64,000 bases of DNA, taken from the NCBI RefSeq assembly GCF_000620065.1, contig NZ_JHVI01000020.1:17036-81035 (forward strand), written 5' to 3'. This stretch comes from Meiothermus cerbereus DSM 11376. Its GTDB lineage: Bacteria; Deinococcota; Deinococci; Deinococcales; Thermaceae. The notes under the pieces were generated by a model. That model ran no database searches. It had not been told where the DNA came from and saw only the letters and a program-made list of their open reading frames with translations. Shown here piece by piece: positions 1 through 7,906 of this stretch. A program made the position numbers and the translations under genes. Every line of letters begins with the position of its first letter. Within the stretch, counting starts at the first letter, position 1.

Positions 1-430
1 GCTGCTCCCCCCCGGACATGGTGCCGGCCAGCTGTTTGCGGCGCTCTTTCAAGCGAGGGAAGAGGGTATAGACGCGCTCGAGGTCCTCCCGGATGCCCTT
101 TTCGCGCCGCTGGAAGCGGGTAAAGGCCCCCAGCAGCAGGTTGTCTTCCACCTCCATCGAGGCGAACAGCTCGCGTTTTTCGGGTACCATCACCAGGCCC
201 TGGACGGCCAGGGCCTCGGGGCTGCGACGGGTCAAGCTCTGTCCTTGGTAGCGCACCGTTCCGCTGCTGCTGGCCAGACCCAGAATCCCCTTCAGGGTGC
301 TGCTCTTGCCCGCCCCGTTGGGGCCGATCAGCGTGATGGCCTCGCCGGCACCCACCGAAAGCGAGAGGTGGCGCACGGCTTCCACGGCCCCGTAGCGCAC
401 GGTCAGGTTCTGCACTTCCAGCACGCTCAT
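1..430 (-). CDS. livF: ABC transporter ATP-binding protein LivF (partial, runs off window)
   Basis: ATPase subunit of a branched-chain-amino-acid-type (HAAT) ABC importer, acting on the cytoplasmic face with LivG. Only the first 143 codons are inside the window. Visible are the start MSVLEVQNLTVRYG, Walker A GPNGAGKS at residues 36-43 and, right at the window edge, the ABC signature MSGGEQ; Walker B lies outside. The ATG overlaps the TGA of the upstream livM-livG gene as ATGA, which indicates translational coupling in one operon. The substrate could be an amino acid or an aromatic or other carboxylate, since this family is broad; the sequence does not settle it. Confidence 0.93.
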   Translation of the reverse strand, partial: MSVLEVQNLTVRYGAVEAVRHLSLSVGAGEAITLIGPNGAGKSSTLKGILGLASSSGTVRYQGQSLTRRSPEALAVQGLVMVPEKRELFASMEVEDNLLLGAFTRFQRREKGIREDLERVYTLFPRLKERRKQLAGTMSGGEQ

Positions 431-2199
431 GCGGCCTCCCCTAAGTAGGCCTCGATCACCCTGGGGTTCTTCTGCACTTCGGCGGGGGTGCCTTCGGCCA
501 GCTTTTCCCCATAATGCATCACCACCACCCGGTCTACCAGCCCCATCACCAGGTCCATGTCGTGATCCACCAAAAGCACCGTCACGCCTTCATTCACCAA
601 CTTGCGAATCAGGGCGGCAAACTGGCGTTTTTCGCCAGCCCTGAGCCCGGCGGCGGGTTCGTCCAGGAGTAGCACCTCGGGCCTCGAGGCCAGCGCCCGG
701 GCAATTTCCAGCAAGCGCAGCTGACCGATGGCCAGCCCCTCGGCTTTCTGGTGGGCAATCTGGGCCAGGCCTACCCGCTCCAGCGCCCGGTAGGCTTCCG
801 CCAAAGCGGCCTCTTCTTCGGCTCTGGATAGCCCAAACATGGAAGCGGCAATGCCGCTTCTGGTACGCGCGTAGGTGCCCAGGGCTGCGTTCTCCAGCAC
901 CGTCATCTCGGGGAAGAGGTGGGGGTGCTGGAAGGTACGGGCGATGCCGAGCCGGTGTACCTCGTAGGGCGTGCGGCTGGAGATGGTCTGGCCCCTAAAC
1001 CGCACCGTGCCCTTGCTGGGCGCATAGACCGAGGTAATCATGTTAAAGCAGGTGGACTTGCCCGCCCCGTTGGGGCCAATCAGGGCCAGAATCTCGCCCC
1101 GGCGAAGCTGAAAGCTCATGCCATTGACGGCCAGCAGGCCGCCGAAACTTTTACTTAAGTTGTCCACCTCGAGCAGCACCTCACCCGGCTGGCCCGAAGC
1201 GACCCGAGCGGGAAGACCACTACCGCTTGGGTTTTGTGGTCTTGCGCGAGGCAAGTAACGCTCCAAGAAAGGCCACAGCCCCTTGGGGGCGAACATCAGG
1301 ATCAGCACCAGGATCAGGCCATAGGCAATGATTTCATAATTGCCGGTGCGCCCAAAGATGCGCGGCAGCAGGCCCTTGAGCACTTCCTCGAGGCCCGTCA
1401 CCAGCCCCGCACCTAGGATGACCCCCGGAATGCTACCCACCCCCCCGGCCACCGCGGCAATCAGGTATTTGATGGAGGCATCCAGGCTAAACGGTGTGGG
1501 GTTGATGAACTTCTGGTAGTGCACGTAAAGCCAGCCCGCCACACCGGCGTAAATGGCCGAGAGCACGAACACCTGTAGCTTGAGTACCGCCGGATTGACG
1601 CCAAAACTGGCCGCGGCGATGGCGTCGCCCTTGGAAGCCCGCATGGCCCGCCCAGTTCGACTGTTGGTCAGGTTCCAGGCCACCCAGGCGCCCAGCAGCA
1701 CAAAAGACCAGGCCAGATAGAAGTAGCTTCTGCTGTCGTTCAAGCTCCAACTAAACACAGAAATGCTTGGAACCCCGCGCAAACCGGTGTGCCCTCCAGT
1801 AAGGCCGATCCAGCTCCCCATGACAATATAGAGGGCCATACACCAGGCAATGGTGGAGAGGGGTAGATAGTGCCCCTTGAGGCGGGCTGTAATGCCCCCC
1901 AGCACCACCGCACCCAGCACCGCAACCAGCACCCCTAGCGGCAGGGTCAGCCAGGGGTTCCAACCCTGGCCGATGGTCAGAAGGGCGCTGGCGTATGCAG
2001 ACAACCCCATAAAGGCAGCCTGACCAAAGCTGGTCATGCCCGAAAGGCCCGTTAGCAGATAAAGCCCCAGGGCCACCAGTGCGCCAAAAGCAATGTAGTT
2101 GCCCACGGTCAGGTAAAACGAGGTGGCGGGCAGCAACAGCGGTAACAGCAGCAAGATGACAACTGCCGCCAGGGTGAAGGGGGATACCCTAAAGTTCAT
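427..2199 (-). CDS. Fused LivM permease - LivG ATPase of HAAT ABC transporter
   Basis: A 590-residue protein joining two subunits that are usually separate. Residues 1 to about 320 are a hydrophobic LivM-type permease with many membrane segments. After a Pro/Gly/Ser-rich linker, residues from about 340 form a LivG-type nucleotide-binding domain with Walker A GPNGAGKST, the LivG signature equivalent IGQLRLLEIARAL and Walker B VLLLDEPAAGL. The ATG at 2199 is chosen because it overlaps the livH stop (TGATG); an upstream in-frame start would lie inside livH. The stop overlaps livF. Fused LivMG proteins occur in some bacteria, so this is probably natural, and the frame is open throughout. Confidence 0.92.
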   Translation of the reverse strand: MNFRVSPFTLAAVVILLLLPLLLPATSFYLTVGNYIAFGALVALGLYLLTGLSGMTSFGQAAFMGLSAYASALLTIGQGWNPWLTLPLGVLVAVLGAVVLGGITARLKGHYLPLSTIAWCMALYIVMGSWIGLTGGHTGLRGVPSISVFSWSLNDSRSYFYLAWSFVLLGAWVAWNLTNSRTGRAMRASKGDAIAAASFGVNPAVLKLQVFVLSAIYAGVAGWLYVHYQKFINPTPFSLDASIKYLIAAVAGGVGSIPGVILGAGLVTGLEEVLKGLLPRIFGRTGNYEIIAYGLILVLILMFAPKGLWPFLERYLPRARPQNPSGSGLPARVASGQPGEVLLEVDNLSKSFGGLLAVNGMSFQLRRGEILALIGPNGAGKSTCFNMITSVYAPSKGTVRFRGQTISSRTPYEVHRLGIARTFQHPHLFPEMTVLENAALGTYARTRSGIAASMFGLSRAEEEAALAEAYRALERVGLAQIAHQKAEGLAIGQLRLLEIARALASRPEVLLLDEPAAGLRAGEKRQFAALIRKLVNEGVTVLLVDHDMDLVMGLVDRVVVMHYGEKLAEGTPAEVQKNPRVIEAYLGEAA

Positions 2200-3230
2200 C
2201 ACTCCTCCTCCCCAATTTCGTGGCTCTGCAGGCTGCGCCACAGGAGAATGGGCAATAGCAGGGCAAAAACGATGGCGTCTTTGTAGGCGCTGGCCTGGAA
2301 CGAGGCCCAGGACTCCATGGCGCCCACCAGCAGGGCCCCCACCACGGCCAGCGGGTAGCTGACAAGGCCACCTAGAATGCCGGCCACAAAGCCTTTGAGG
2401 CCCAGCAGGAAACCCTGAAAGTAGGCGGGGGAGATCAGGGGTGCTAGCAGCATGCCGCTGATGCAGGCGATGAGGGTAGCAATACCAAAAGAAACATAGC
2501 CGGCCTGGCTGGGGCTAATGCCCAGAAGTCTGGCCCCATAGCGGTTTACAGCGCAGGCCCGCAAGGCCTTGCCATAGATGCTCTTGGTAAAAAACAAGTA
2601 CAGGCCTGCCATGGTAAGAAAGGCAAAGCCATAGACCAGAAAAGCCTGGTTGTTGACCGGCACCAGCCCGATGGTGGTCTGGCCCTGGAGGATGGCAGGC
2701 AGGCGGAACTGCTCAGGGCCAAAAAACACCAGCCCCAACCCCATATAGGCAAAGTGCAGGCCTACCGCAATAATCAGATACGTGAGCACGCTTGCATTTT
2801 TGGCGGGCTCGAAAAAGAGCCGGTAAGAGGCTGGGCCAATGGGCAGCACCACCAGGATGGCAAAAAGCCAGCCCAACCACATCGGTACCCCCTGGGCACC
2901 CCACCAGGCTACGCCCAGGACCCCCAGCGCGCCCAGGGCCAGCAAGCCCGCACGTCTGAGATTTGTTCGGTCTAAAATTGCCCACCACAAGAGCATGGCT
3001 GTGGCCAACCAGGCCGTGCCGGGTATCTGGCCTTCCAGGCTGAGCCCGCTTACCTCGCTGGGTAGAAACCATACGTAGGTCAGGGGCGCAAAGACCAAAA
3101 ACTCGCCCAGTGGAACCATGATTACCCGGGTAACGGCAAAAACCAGCACCAGTGACAGCCCTAGTAGGGCGTAGATAGTGCCGTTTTGTAGGGCATCGGC
3201 GGTAAGGAAAGAGAAGATGGTCCAATCCAT
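2199..3230 (-). CDS. livH: Branched-chain amino acid-type ABC permease LivH
   Basis: Inner-membrane permease subunit, 343 residues, hydrophobic throughout, paired with the LivM half of the fused neighbour to form the translocation path. The N-terminus (MDWTIFSFLTADALQNGTIY) and the segment GLKGFVAGILGGLVSYPLAV are typical of LivH permeases. The start has no strong ribosome binding site. It lies 75 bp after livK, and a G/C hairpin sits in that gap. The 3' end overlaps livM-livG by one base. The soluble loop near residues 50-110 is somewhat longer than in E. coli LivH. Confidence 0.9.
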   Translation of the reverse strand: MDWTIFSFLTADALQNGTIYALLGLSLVLVFAVTRVIMVPLGEFLVFAPLTYVWFLPSEVSGLSLEGQIPGTAWLATAMLLWWAILDRTNLRRAGLLALGALGVLGVAWWGAQGVPMWLGWLFAILVVLPIGPASYRLFFEPAKNASVLTYLIIAVGLHFAYMGLGLVFFGPEQFRLPAILQGQTTIGLVPVNNQAFLVYGFAFLTMAGLYLFFTKSIYGKALRACAVNRYGARLLGISPSQAGYVSFGIATLIACISGMLLAPLISPAYFQGFLLGLKGFVAGILGGLVSYPLAVVGALLVGAMESWASFQASAYKDAIVFALLLPILLWRSLQSHEIGEEE

Positions 3231-3256
3231 AAGAAAAGAGCTGGGGGGGAGGGGGT

Positions 3257-3274
3257 GGGGGAGCTAACTCCCCC
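3257..3274 (-). other. Intercistronic G/C hairpin between livK and livH
   Basis: GGGGGAG and CTCCCCC flank a CTAA loop in the gap between livK and livH. The plus strand just left of it (3243-3260) holds runs of 7, 5 and 4 G separated by single bases. No U-tract follows on the minus strand, so it is not a classical terminator. A stable hairpin after the binding-protein gene often protects that message from 3' decay, giving more binding protein than permease; that role is inferred. Confidence 0.5.
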
Positions 3275-3304
3275 CGATTTGTTAAAACCCCTGCCCCCGG
3301 CCCG

Positions 3305-4498
3305 CTACCTGAAGGTTCGCAGAAGCTTCCACTCGAGCTTGCCAGCTGGGTTCTTCACGATCTCAACCATGACCGCAGCCTCGTTGAAGCGCAGGCCCAG
3401 GTGGTCGGTGGGGGACATATTGAAGAGGCCGTGGGTGCCTACCACATTGCGGGTGGCCTCGAGCTCATCCCGCAGCGCCCGGCGGAAAGCGGCCAGGTTG
3501 CTAGGCTGCTCGCGCCGCAAGGCCCGCTCGAGGGCCGGGCGCAGAATGGCCCAGGCGTCGTAGGCGTGGCCGCCAAAGGTGGAGTAGCTGCCGATGCCAA
3601 AGCGGGCCTCATACTGCTGCACATAGCTGGTGGCCACCTGCCGGTTGGGGAAGTCGGGGGGGAGTTGGTCGAAGACCAGCACTGGGCCTGCTGGCAGGCG
3701 GGTACCCACCACCACGTCGCCGCCTACCCGCAAAAAGTCGGGGTTGGCCACGCCATGGGTCTGGTAGATGAGGCCCCTATAGCCGCGCTCGCGCAGGGTG
3801 CGCTGGGGCAGTACCGGCGCAGTGCCCGAGCCGCCGATCAAGACCGCATCAGGGTTGCGGGCCAGGATGCGCAGCACCTGTCCAGCCACCGAGGTATCGG
3901 TACGGGCAAACCGCTCGGAGGCCACCACCTGGATGCCGGCCTCACGAGCGGCTGCCTCGAAGGCCCGGGCCCAGCCCTCGCCGTAGGCATCATTGAAGCC
4001 GATGTAGGCCGCCGTCTTGACCCCGGAAGCGGCCATGTCCCGCACGATGGGCTGGCTCATCTGCTGCTCGGTCTGGGGGGTTTTGAACACCCAGCGACGC
4101 TTCTCATCCACTGGGAAGACAATCTCGAGGTTGGCCGCCAGAGAGATTTTGGGCACACCCGCCTCGGCTACGGGGTCAATCATCCCCAGGCTGGCGGGGG
4201 TGGTGGTGGTGCCGATGATGGCCAGCACCTGGTCTTCTTGAATCAGACGACGGGTGGCGCGTACAGCCTGGGTGGTATCGGAAGCATCGTCAATAATCAC
4301 AAACTGCACTGGGCGCCCTGCCACCCCGCCGCGGCGGTTGACCTGCTCTTCCAGCAACACCAGGGTGTTGCGCTCGGGGATGCCTAGGCTGGCTGCAGGG
4401 CCGGTGGCAGAGACCACCACCCCGATCTTGAGTGGTGCCTGCTGGGCCAGGCCCAGCCCCAGTCCAAGTGCCAGAAGTCCTACCAAAACTTGCTTCAT
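3305..4498 (-). CDS. livK: ABC transporter substrate-binding protein LivK
   Basis: Periplasmic type I substrate-binding protein of the HAAT family (Peripla_BP_6), 397 residues. It starts with a signal peptide (MKQVLVGLLALGLGLGLAQ, cleavage near AQ-QA), then the family start PLKIGVVVSATGPAASLGIP and the IDDASDTTQAVRATRRLI region that contacts ligand. The ATG at 4498 is chosen because it begins the signal peptide and overlaps the upstream dehydrogenase TGA as ATGA. That overlap places the transporter in the same message as the hydroxyacyl-CoA dehydrogenase, so its ligand may be linked to acyl or aromatic catabolism rather than to leucine. Confidence 0.93.
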   Translation of the reverse strand: MKQVLVGLLALGLGLGLAQQAPLKIGVVVSATGPAASLGIPERNTLVLLEEQVNRRGGVAGRPVQFVIIDDASDTTQAVRATRRLIQEDQVLAIIGTTTTPASLGMIDPVAEAGVPKISLAANLEIVFPVDEKRRWVFKTPQTEQQMSQPIVRDMAASGVKTAAYIGFNDAYGEGWARAFEAAAREAGIQVVASERFARTDTSVAGQVLRILARNPDAVLIGGSGTAPVLPQRTLRERGYRGLIYQTHGVANPDFLRVGGDVVVGTRLPAGPVLVFDQLPPDFPNRQVATSYVQQYEARFGIGSYSTFGGHAYDAWAILRPALERALRREQPSNLAAFRRALRDELEATRNVVGTHGLFNMSPTDHLGLRFNEAAVMVEIVKNPAGKLEWKLLRTFR

Positions 4499-6069
4499 AC
4501 TGCCTCCTCTTCGCGGGTTTGCAAATCTCCCTTGGTGTAAGGAACCAAGGATAGATTTCCGAAATTTTCCAGACCTGCGGCCACCATGCGCCGCAACAGG
4601 GGGTGCGGGCGGTAGCGATCCTCGCCCAGCTCGGCCTGGAGGCCTTCCAGGGCCCGCAGCACCGGCTTGAGCCAGAGCTGTTCGGCCCACTCCAGGGGCC
4701 CCAGCGGGTAGCCCGTGCCCAGCCGCATGGCGCGGTTCAGGTCGGGCGGACTGGCTACCCCTTCGGCTATTGCCGACAGGGCCTCGTTGATGAGCAGGGC
4801 CAGGATACGGAAGGCTACCCCGCCAGGCTGGTCGGGTAGTATCAGGGTGTTGTACCCGTGGGCTGCGAAATAGCTCTGGGCCAGCTTTAGGGCCTCGTTG
4901 CCACCACTTAAGGGCGCATACAACTCGACCACGGTCGCTGGGCTGATGGGCGGCACCAGGCTAAACCCGGCCACCGGGCGCCCCCGGAACTCGGCCTGCA
5001 CCGCGCTGGCGGAGTGTCCCCAGACCAGCGAGACTACCGGCAGGTTCTCGAAAAAATCGTGCTTGCGCTCGAGCTTGACCCGGCAGTCCAGCACGAACTG
5101 GGCCTCAGCCACATTTTCGGTGTGCTTGAAGCGTGCCCGAAGCTCCTGGGCTACTGGATTGGGGCCAATGATGAGGGGGAGGGGGATATCCTTGGTTTGC
5201 GCTTTAGGCGGGGTGGGCGGTGGTGGCGGCCCCGGTGGGTAGATGTACCAGCCCTGACCGGTCTTGCGCCCCAGCAGGCCCGCAGCTACCCGCTGGTACT
5301 GCAAGGGATGAGGACGGTAGCGGGGTTCGCCATAGAAGGCCTGGTAGACCGAGGTGGAGGCAGCGTAGTTGATATCCAGCCCGATTAAATCCATTAGCTC
5401 GAAGGGGCCCATGGGAAAGCCCATGCCCTTCAGAATCCAGTCGATGTGCTCTTTGGCAAGGCCCTCGCCGTAGAGCCTCAGGGCCTCGCCGTAGAAAGGC
5501 CGGGCCACCCGGTTGACCAGAAAACCTGGGGAATCCGCTACCTGCACAGGTTCCTTGCCCCAGCTTTGCATCAGGGTCTGCATGCGCTTTAGCAAGCCGG
5601 GGTCGGTCTCTAGGCCGCCCACCACCTCGACCAGCTTCATGCGCTGGGCGGGGTTGAAAAAGTGTAGCCCGAGCACACGGGCGGGGTGCTTGACCCTGGA
5701 CGCAATGGCTGAAACCGAAAAGGTAGAGGTGTTGGTGGCCAGGATGTTGCTCTCGTTGAGTTCACCCAGTTTGCCCAACAGTTCTTGCTTGAGCTCGAGC
5801 TTCTCCGGTGCCGCTTCGATGACCAGCCCGGCCTGGGCGCAATCCTCGAGCGAAGCGGTGGTCTGGATGCGGGCTAGAATTTCTTCTATGCCCGTCAAGC
5901 GCCCCCGTTCATGCTGCTTTTGCAGGTCGGCGCGAATCTCCCGCAGGGCCTGCTCGAGGGCTTGCGGGTAGGGGTCGTAGAGCCAGACCGCATGACCGGC
6001 CACAGCGGCCACCTCGGCGATGCCCCGGCCCATGGTGCCAGCCCCCAAAATCGCCACAGTTTCCTTCAC
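4495..6069 (-). CDS. 3-hydroxyacyl-CoA dehydrogenase, two C-terminal domains (PaaH-like)
   Basis: NAD-dependent oxidation of a 3-hydroxyacyl-CoA to the 3-oxoacyl-CoA, 524 residues, cytosolic. The N-terminal Rossmann motif GAGTMGRGIAEV and the catalytic-loop motif LHFFNPAQRMKLVEVV are clear. Two copies of the C-terminal HCDH domain follow (GFLVNRVARPFYGEALRL and GVAFRILALLINEALSAIAEG), as in PaaH/PaaC of phenylacetate degradation. Both a TTG (6072) and a GTG (6069) are possible starts; GTG is preferred because AGGGAGG ends 4 nt before it and only 1 nt before TTG. First gene of the transporter operon. A role in beta-oxidation instead of phenylacetate catabolism is possible. Confidence 0.88.
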   Translation of the reverse strand: MKETVAILGAGTMGRGIAEVAAVAGHAVWLYDPYPQALEQALREIRADLQKQHERGRLTGIEEILARIQTTASLEDCAQAGLVIEAAPEKLELKQELLGKLGELNESNILATNTSTFSVSAIASRVKHPARVLGLHFFNPAQRMKLVEVVGGLETDPGLLKRMQTLMQSWGKEPVQVADSPGFLVNRVARPFYGEALRLYGEGLAKEHIDWILKGMGFPMGPFELMDLIGLDINYAASTSVYQAFYGEPRYRPHPLQYQRVAAGLLGRKTGQGWYIYPPGPPPPPTPPKAQTKDIPLPLIIGPNPVAQELRARFKHTENVAEAQFVLDCRVKLERKHDFFENLPVVSLVWGHSASAVQAEFRGRPVAGFSLVPPISPATVVELYAPLSGGNEALKLAQSYFAAHGYNTLILPDQPGGVAFRILALLINEALSAIAEGVASPPDLNRAMRLGTGYPLGPLEWAEQLWLKPVLRALEGLQAELGEDRYRPHPLLRRMVAAGLENFGNLSLVPYTKGDLQTREEEAV

Positions 6070-6085
6070 CAAGCCTCCCTATACC

Positions 6086-6105
6086 AAACAAACACTCGTT
6101 TGTTT
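6086..6105. promoter_or_regulatory. Perfect palindrome, probable TetR-family operator
   Basis: AAACAAAC and GTTTGTTT flank ACTC between the promoter and the start of the hydroxyacyl-CoA dehydrogenase gene, so a bound repressor would block the transcript. It resembles the CNAACGNNCGTTNG consensus reported for the Thermus PaaR regulator with one mismatch (recalled from the literature). No TetR gene is in the window, so the regulator would be encoded elsewhere. Confidence 0.6.
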
Positions 6106-6123
6106 ACCTTTGCGTTGGGTGTC

Positions 6124-6152
6124 AGTCTAAAGGCAGGTTTTCCTGCTGTCAA
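6124..6152 (-). promoter_or_regulatory. Sigma-70 promoter of the dehydrogenase-liv operon
   Basis: A consensus -35 TTGACA (6152-6147), 17 bp spacer and -10 TAGACT (6129-6124) read toward the dehydrogenase gene. The predicted start lies about 20 nt before the palindrome at 6086-6105. The remaining gap to hpaD (6153-6305) holds no gene or terminator that I can see. Confidence 0.7.
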
Positions 6153-6305
6153 GAATGTTGAATAGGGCCGCTGCTCAACCGTTTGGATGTTCTGGGGCCA
6201 GCCTTTTGGTGAAGGCAGGCGCAGAAGTGGTGGGCCCCCAGGCAAAGCGCCGGGGGGAGCACCCAAGCCCGGCGGCCTGGCCTCGAGGCATCCTTCGGGT
6301 AGGGT

Positions 6306-7277
6306 TTATATGACGTGCTGGGGCAGCCCCTCGAGCTCCGATTCCTGGGGCGGTACCCAGCCTCCCCCGAAGGCCTCCAGCAGCGAGGCTTCCAGAAACC
6401 AGCTTTTGGGGGTCTTGGCGCCCCACAGGGTCTGGCGGCGGGGGTCGTTGAGGCTCCAACGGATGGGTTCGAAGTCGGGGTCTACGGTGCTGTAGTCGGA
6501 GGTGTATAGCTCGATGCGGTGGCCGTCGGGGTCGCGCAGGTACAGGAAGAAAGCGTTGGAAACGCCATGACGACCCGGGCCGCGCTCGATGGCCTCGGTC
6601 TGTCTGGCACCGGCCAGGATGTCGCAGGCTTTGATGATGCTCATGGTATCGGGCATCCAGTAGGCAAGATGGTGCAGCCGGGGGCCGGTGCCGTTGGTGA
6701 GGGCCAGGTCGTGGACGTTGCCCTTGCGGTGAATCCAGGCCGCCCAGATTCTGCCGTCGTCGCCTTCGGTGTACTCCGACATGCGGAAGGCCAGTTTGTC
6801 CATGTACCAGCGGGTCATGGCCTCGACCCAAGGGGTCATCACGTTGATGTGGTCAATGCGCTGGAGGCCGGGACCTTTGTGCAGGTCGTAGCGTTGCAAA
6901 AGCCAGGGGTATTTCTGGCTCTCGGCGTAGAAGGCCACCGGTACGCCAAAGGGGTCTTGCAGGCGCAACATCTTGGGCCGGTCTTGCTCCTGCTCCCAGC
7001 GGTGGGGCAGGCCCAGGGCTTCGGCCAGCTCGACCAATAGCTGCAAATCCAGTTCGCCGGCCACCCGGTAGCCCAGGTGCTTGATGCCGGGTTCTGGGGC
7101 CAGCTCGAGCTTAAGGGTCCACTCGCGGTCCTCGGTGCCGCGCAGGTATAAGGCCCCCTGGCTTTCGTGGAGCACGTTCAGGCCCAGCAAATCCACGTAG
7201 AAGTGGCGCGAACGCTCGAGGTCGGTCACGTAAAAAACCCCGTGGCCGATGCGGATTATATTGGGAACCTGGGTCAT
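6306..7277 (-). CDS. hpaD: Homoprotocatechuate (3,4-dihydroxyphenylacetate) 2,3-dioxygenase
   Basis: Extradiol ring-cleaving dioxygenase of the VOC fold, 323 residues, converting 3,4-dihydroxyphenylacetate to 5-carboxymethyl-2-hydroxymuconate semialdehyde. Two glyoxalase-like modules are visible. The metal ligands fit the 2-His-1-carboxylate pattern: His143 (RIDHINVMTPW), His203 (RLHHLAYW) and Glu256 (HRIELYTSDY). AGAGAGGTG sits about 8 nt before the ATG. Last gene of the hpa operon, 133 bp after hpaC. The family resembles the Brevibacterium Fe and Arthrobacter Mn enzymes; the metal cannot be told from sequence. Confidence 0.93.
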   Translation of the reverse strand: MTQVPNIIRIGHGVFYVTDLERSRHFYVDLLGLNVLHESQGALYLRGTEDREWTLKLELAPEPGIKHLGYRVAGELDLQLLVELAEALGLPHRWEQEQDRPKMLRLQDPFGVPVAFYAESQKYPWLLQRYDLHKGPGLQRIDHINVMTPWVEAMTRWYMDKLAFRMSEYTEGDDGRIWAAWIHRKGNVHDLALTNGTGPRLHHLAYWMPDTMSIIKACDILAGARQTEAIERGPGRHGVSNAFFLYLRDPDGHRIELYTSDYSTVDPDFEPIRWSLNDPRRQTLWGAKTPKSWFLEASLLEAFGGGWVPPQESELEGLPQHVI

Positions 7278-7410
7278 AAAGTTTCACCTCTCTAAGTGCT
7301 CTGGTAACTTAATGCCTGGGATGGATTTAGCTCCTCTAATGTCTGGGAGTTGATTTGAGCGCCTCATTTGGGGGACTTCATTGCACATCACCTTTTAACT
7401 CACCAGACTA

Positions 7411-7884
7411 CTAAGGCAGTTGCCGGTAGCTTCGGTTCCAGTACACCAACGGCTTGCTTTCCTCGCCCAGGGCTACTTTTTCGACCTCACCCACCACAAT
7501 CTTGTGAGTGCCCCCCGGATAGACCGCCCAGGTTCGGCAGAAGAGGGTAGCCAGAGCCCCCTCGAGGGCCGGGGGATCCTCGTTGGTCAGGGGCTGGTAA
7601 CCCTCGATGACTCGCCCGGCAAAATGGTCTGAGATGTGCTCGTGACCCTCGGGCAGGAAGTTTACGGAAAACTGTCCTGCTTGTTCCAGGACGGGCCAGA
7701 GCTGGGCGGTTTGGTTGACGCAGACCAGGACTAAAGGGGGCTCGAGGCTCACGCTGGTAAAACTGCTGGCGGTCATGCCTCGAGCCTCCCCCTGAAAGCG
7801 GGCGGCGATCACCGTAACCCCGCTGGGCCACAGGCGCATGACCTGACGGAAGGCCTCGGAAAGGGTGGGTTGGGTAGCTTCCAT
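7411..7884 (-). CDS. hpaC: Flavin reductase of the 4-hydroxyphenylacetate monooxygenase
   Basis: Small NAD(P)H:flavin oxidoreductase, 157 residues, supplying reduced FAD to HpaB. The flavin-reductase-like fold is shown by WPSGVTVIAA near residue 19, GMTASSFTSVSLEPPLVLVC (the flavin-binding strand and loop) and FSVNFLPEGHEHISDHFAG. The length matches HpaC of Thermus. It starts 22 bp after hpaB with a weak ribosome binding site, suggesting coupling to hpaB translation. Confidence 0.92.
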   Translation of the reverse strand: MEATQPTLSEAFRQVMRLWPSGVTVIAARFQGEARGMTASSFTSVSLEPPLVLVCVNQTAQLWPVLEQAGQFSVNFLPEGHEHISDHFAGRVIEGYQPLTNEDPPALEGALATLFCRTWAVYPGGTHKIVVGEVEKVALGEESKPLVYWNRSYRQLP

Positions 7885-7906
7885 AGCGTTTCACTGGTTG
7901 TAGGCG

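Noticed and set aside
3243..3260. Possible G-quadruplex on the plus strand
   Set aside because: G-runs exist but the plus strand is not transcribed there as far as I can tell; evidence is composition only.
3401..4387. Long open frame antisense to livK
   Set aside because: It mirrors the codon bias of livK, has no family motif and covers a conserved gene. Similar antisense frames at 12361-13455, 22943-24007, 31110-32063 and 58137-59141 are rejected for the same reason.
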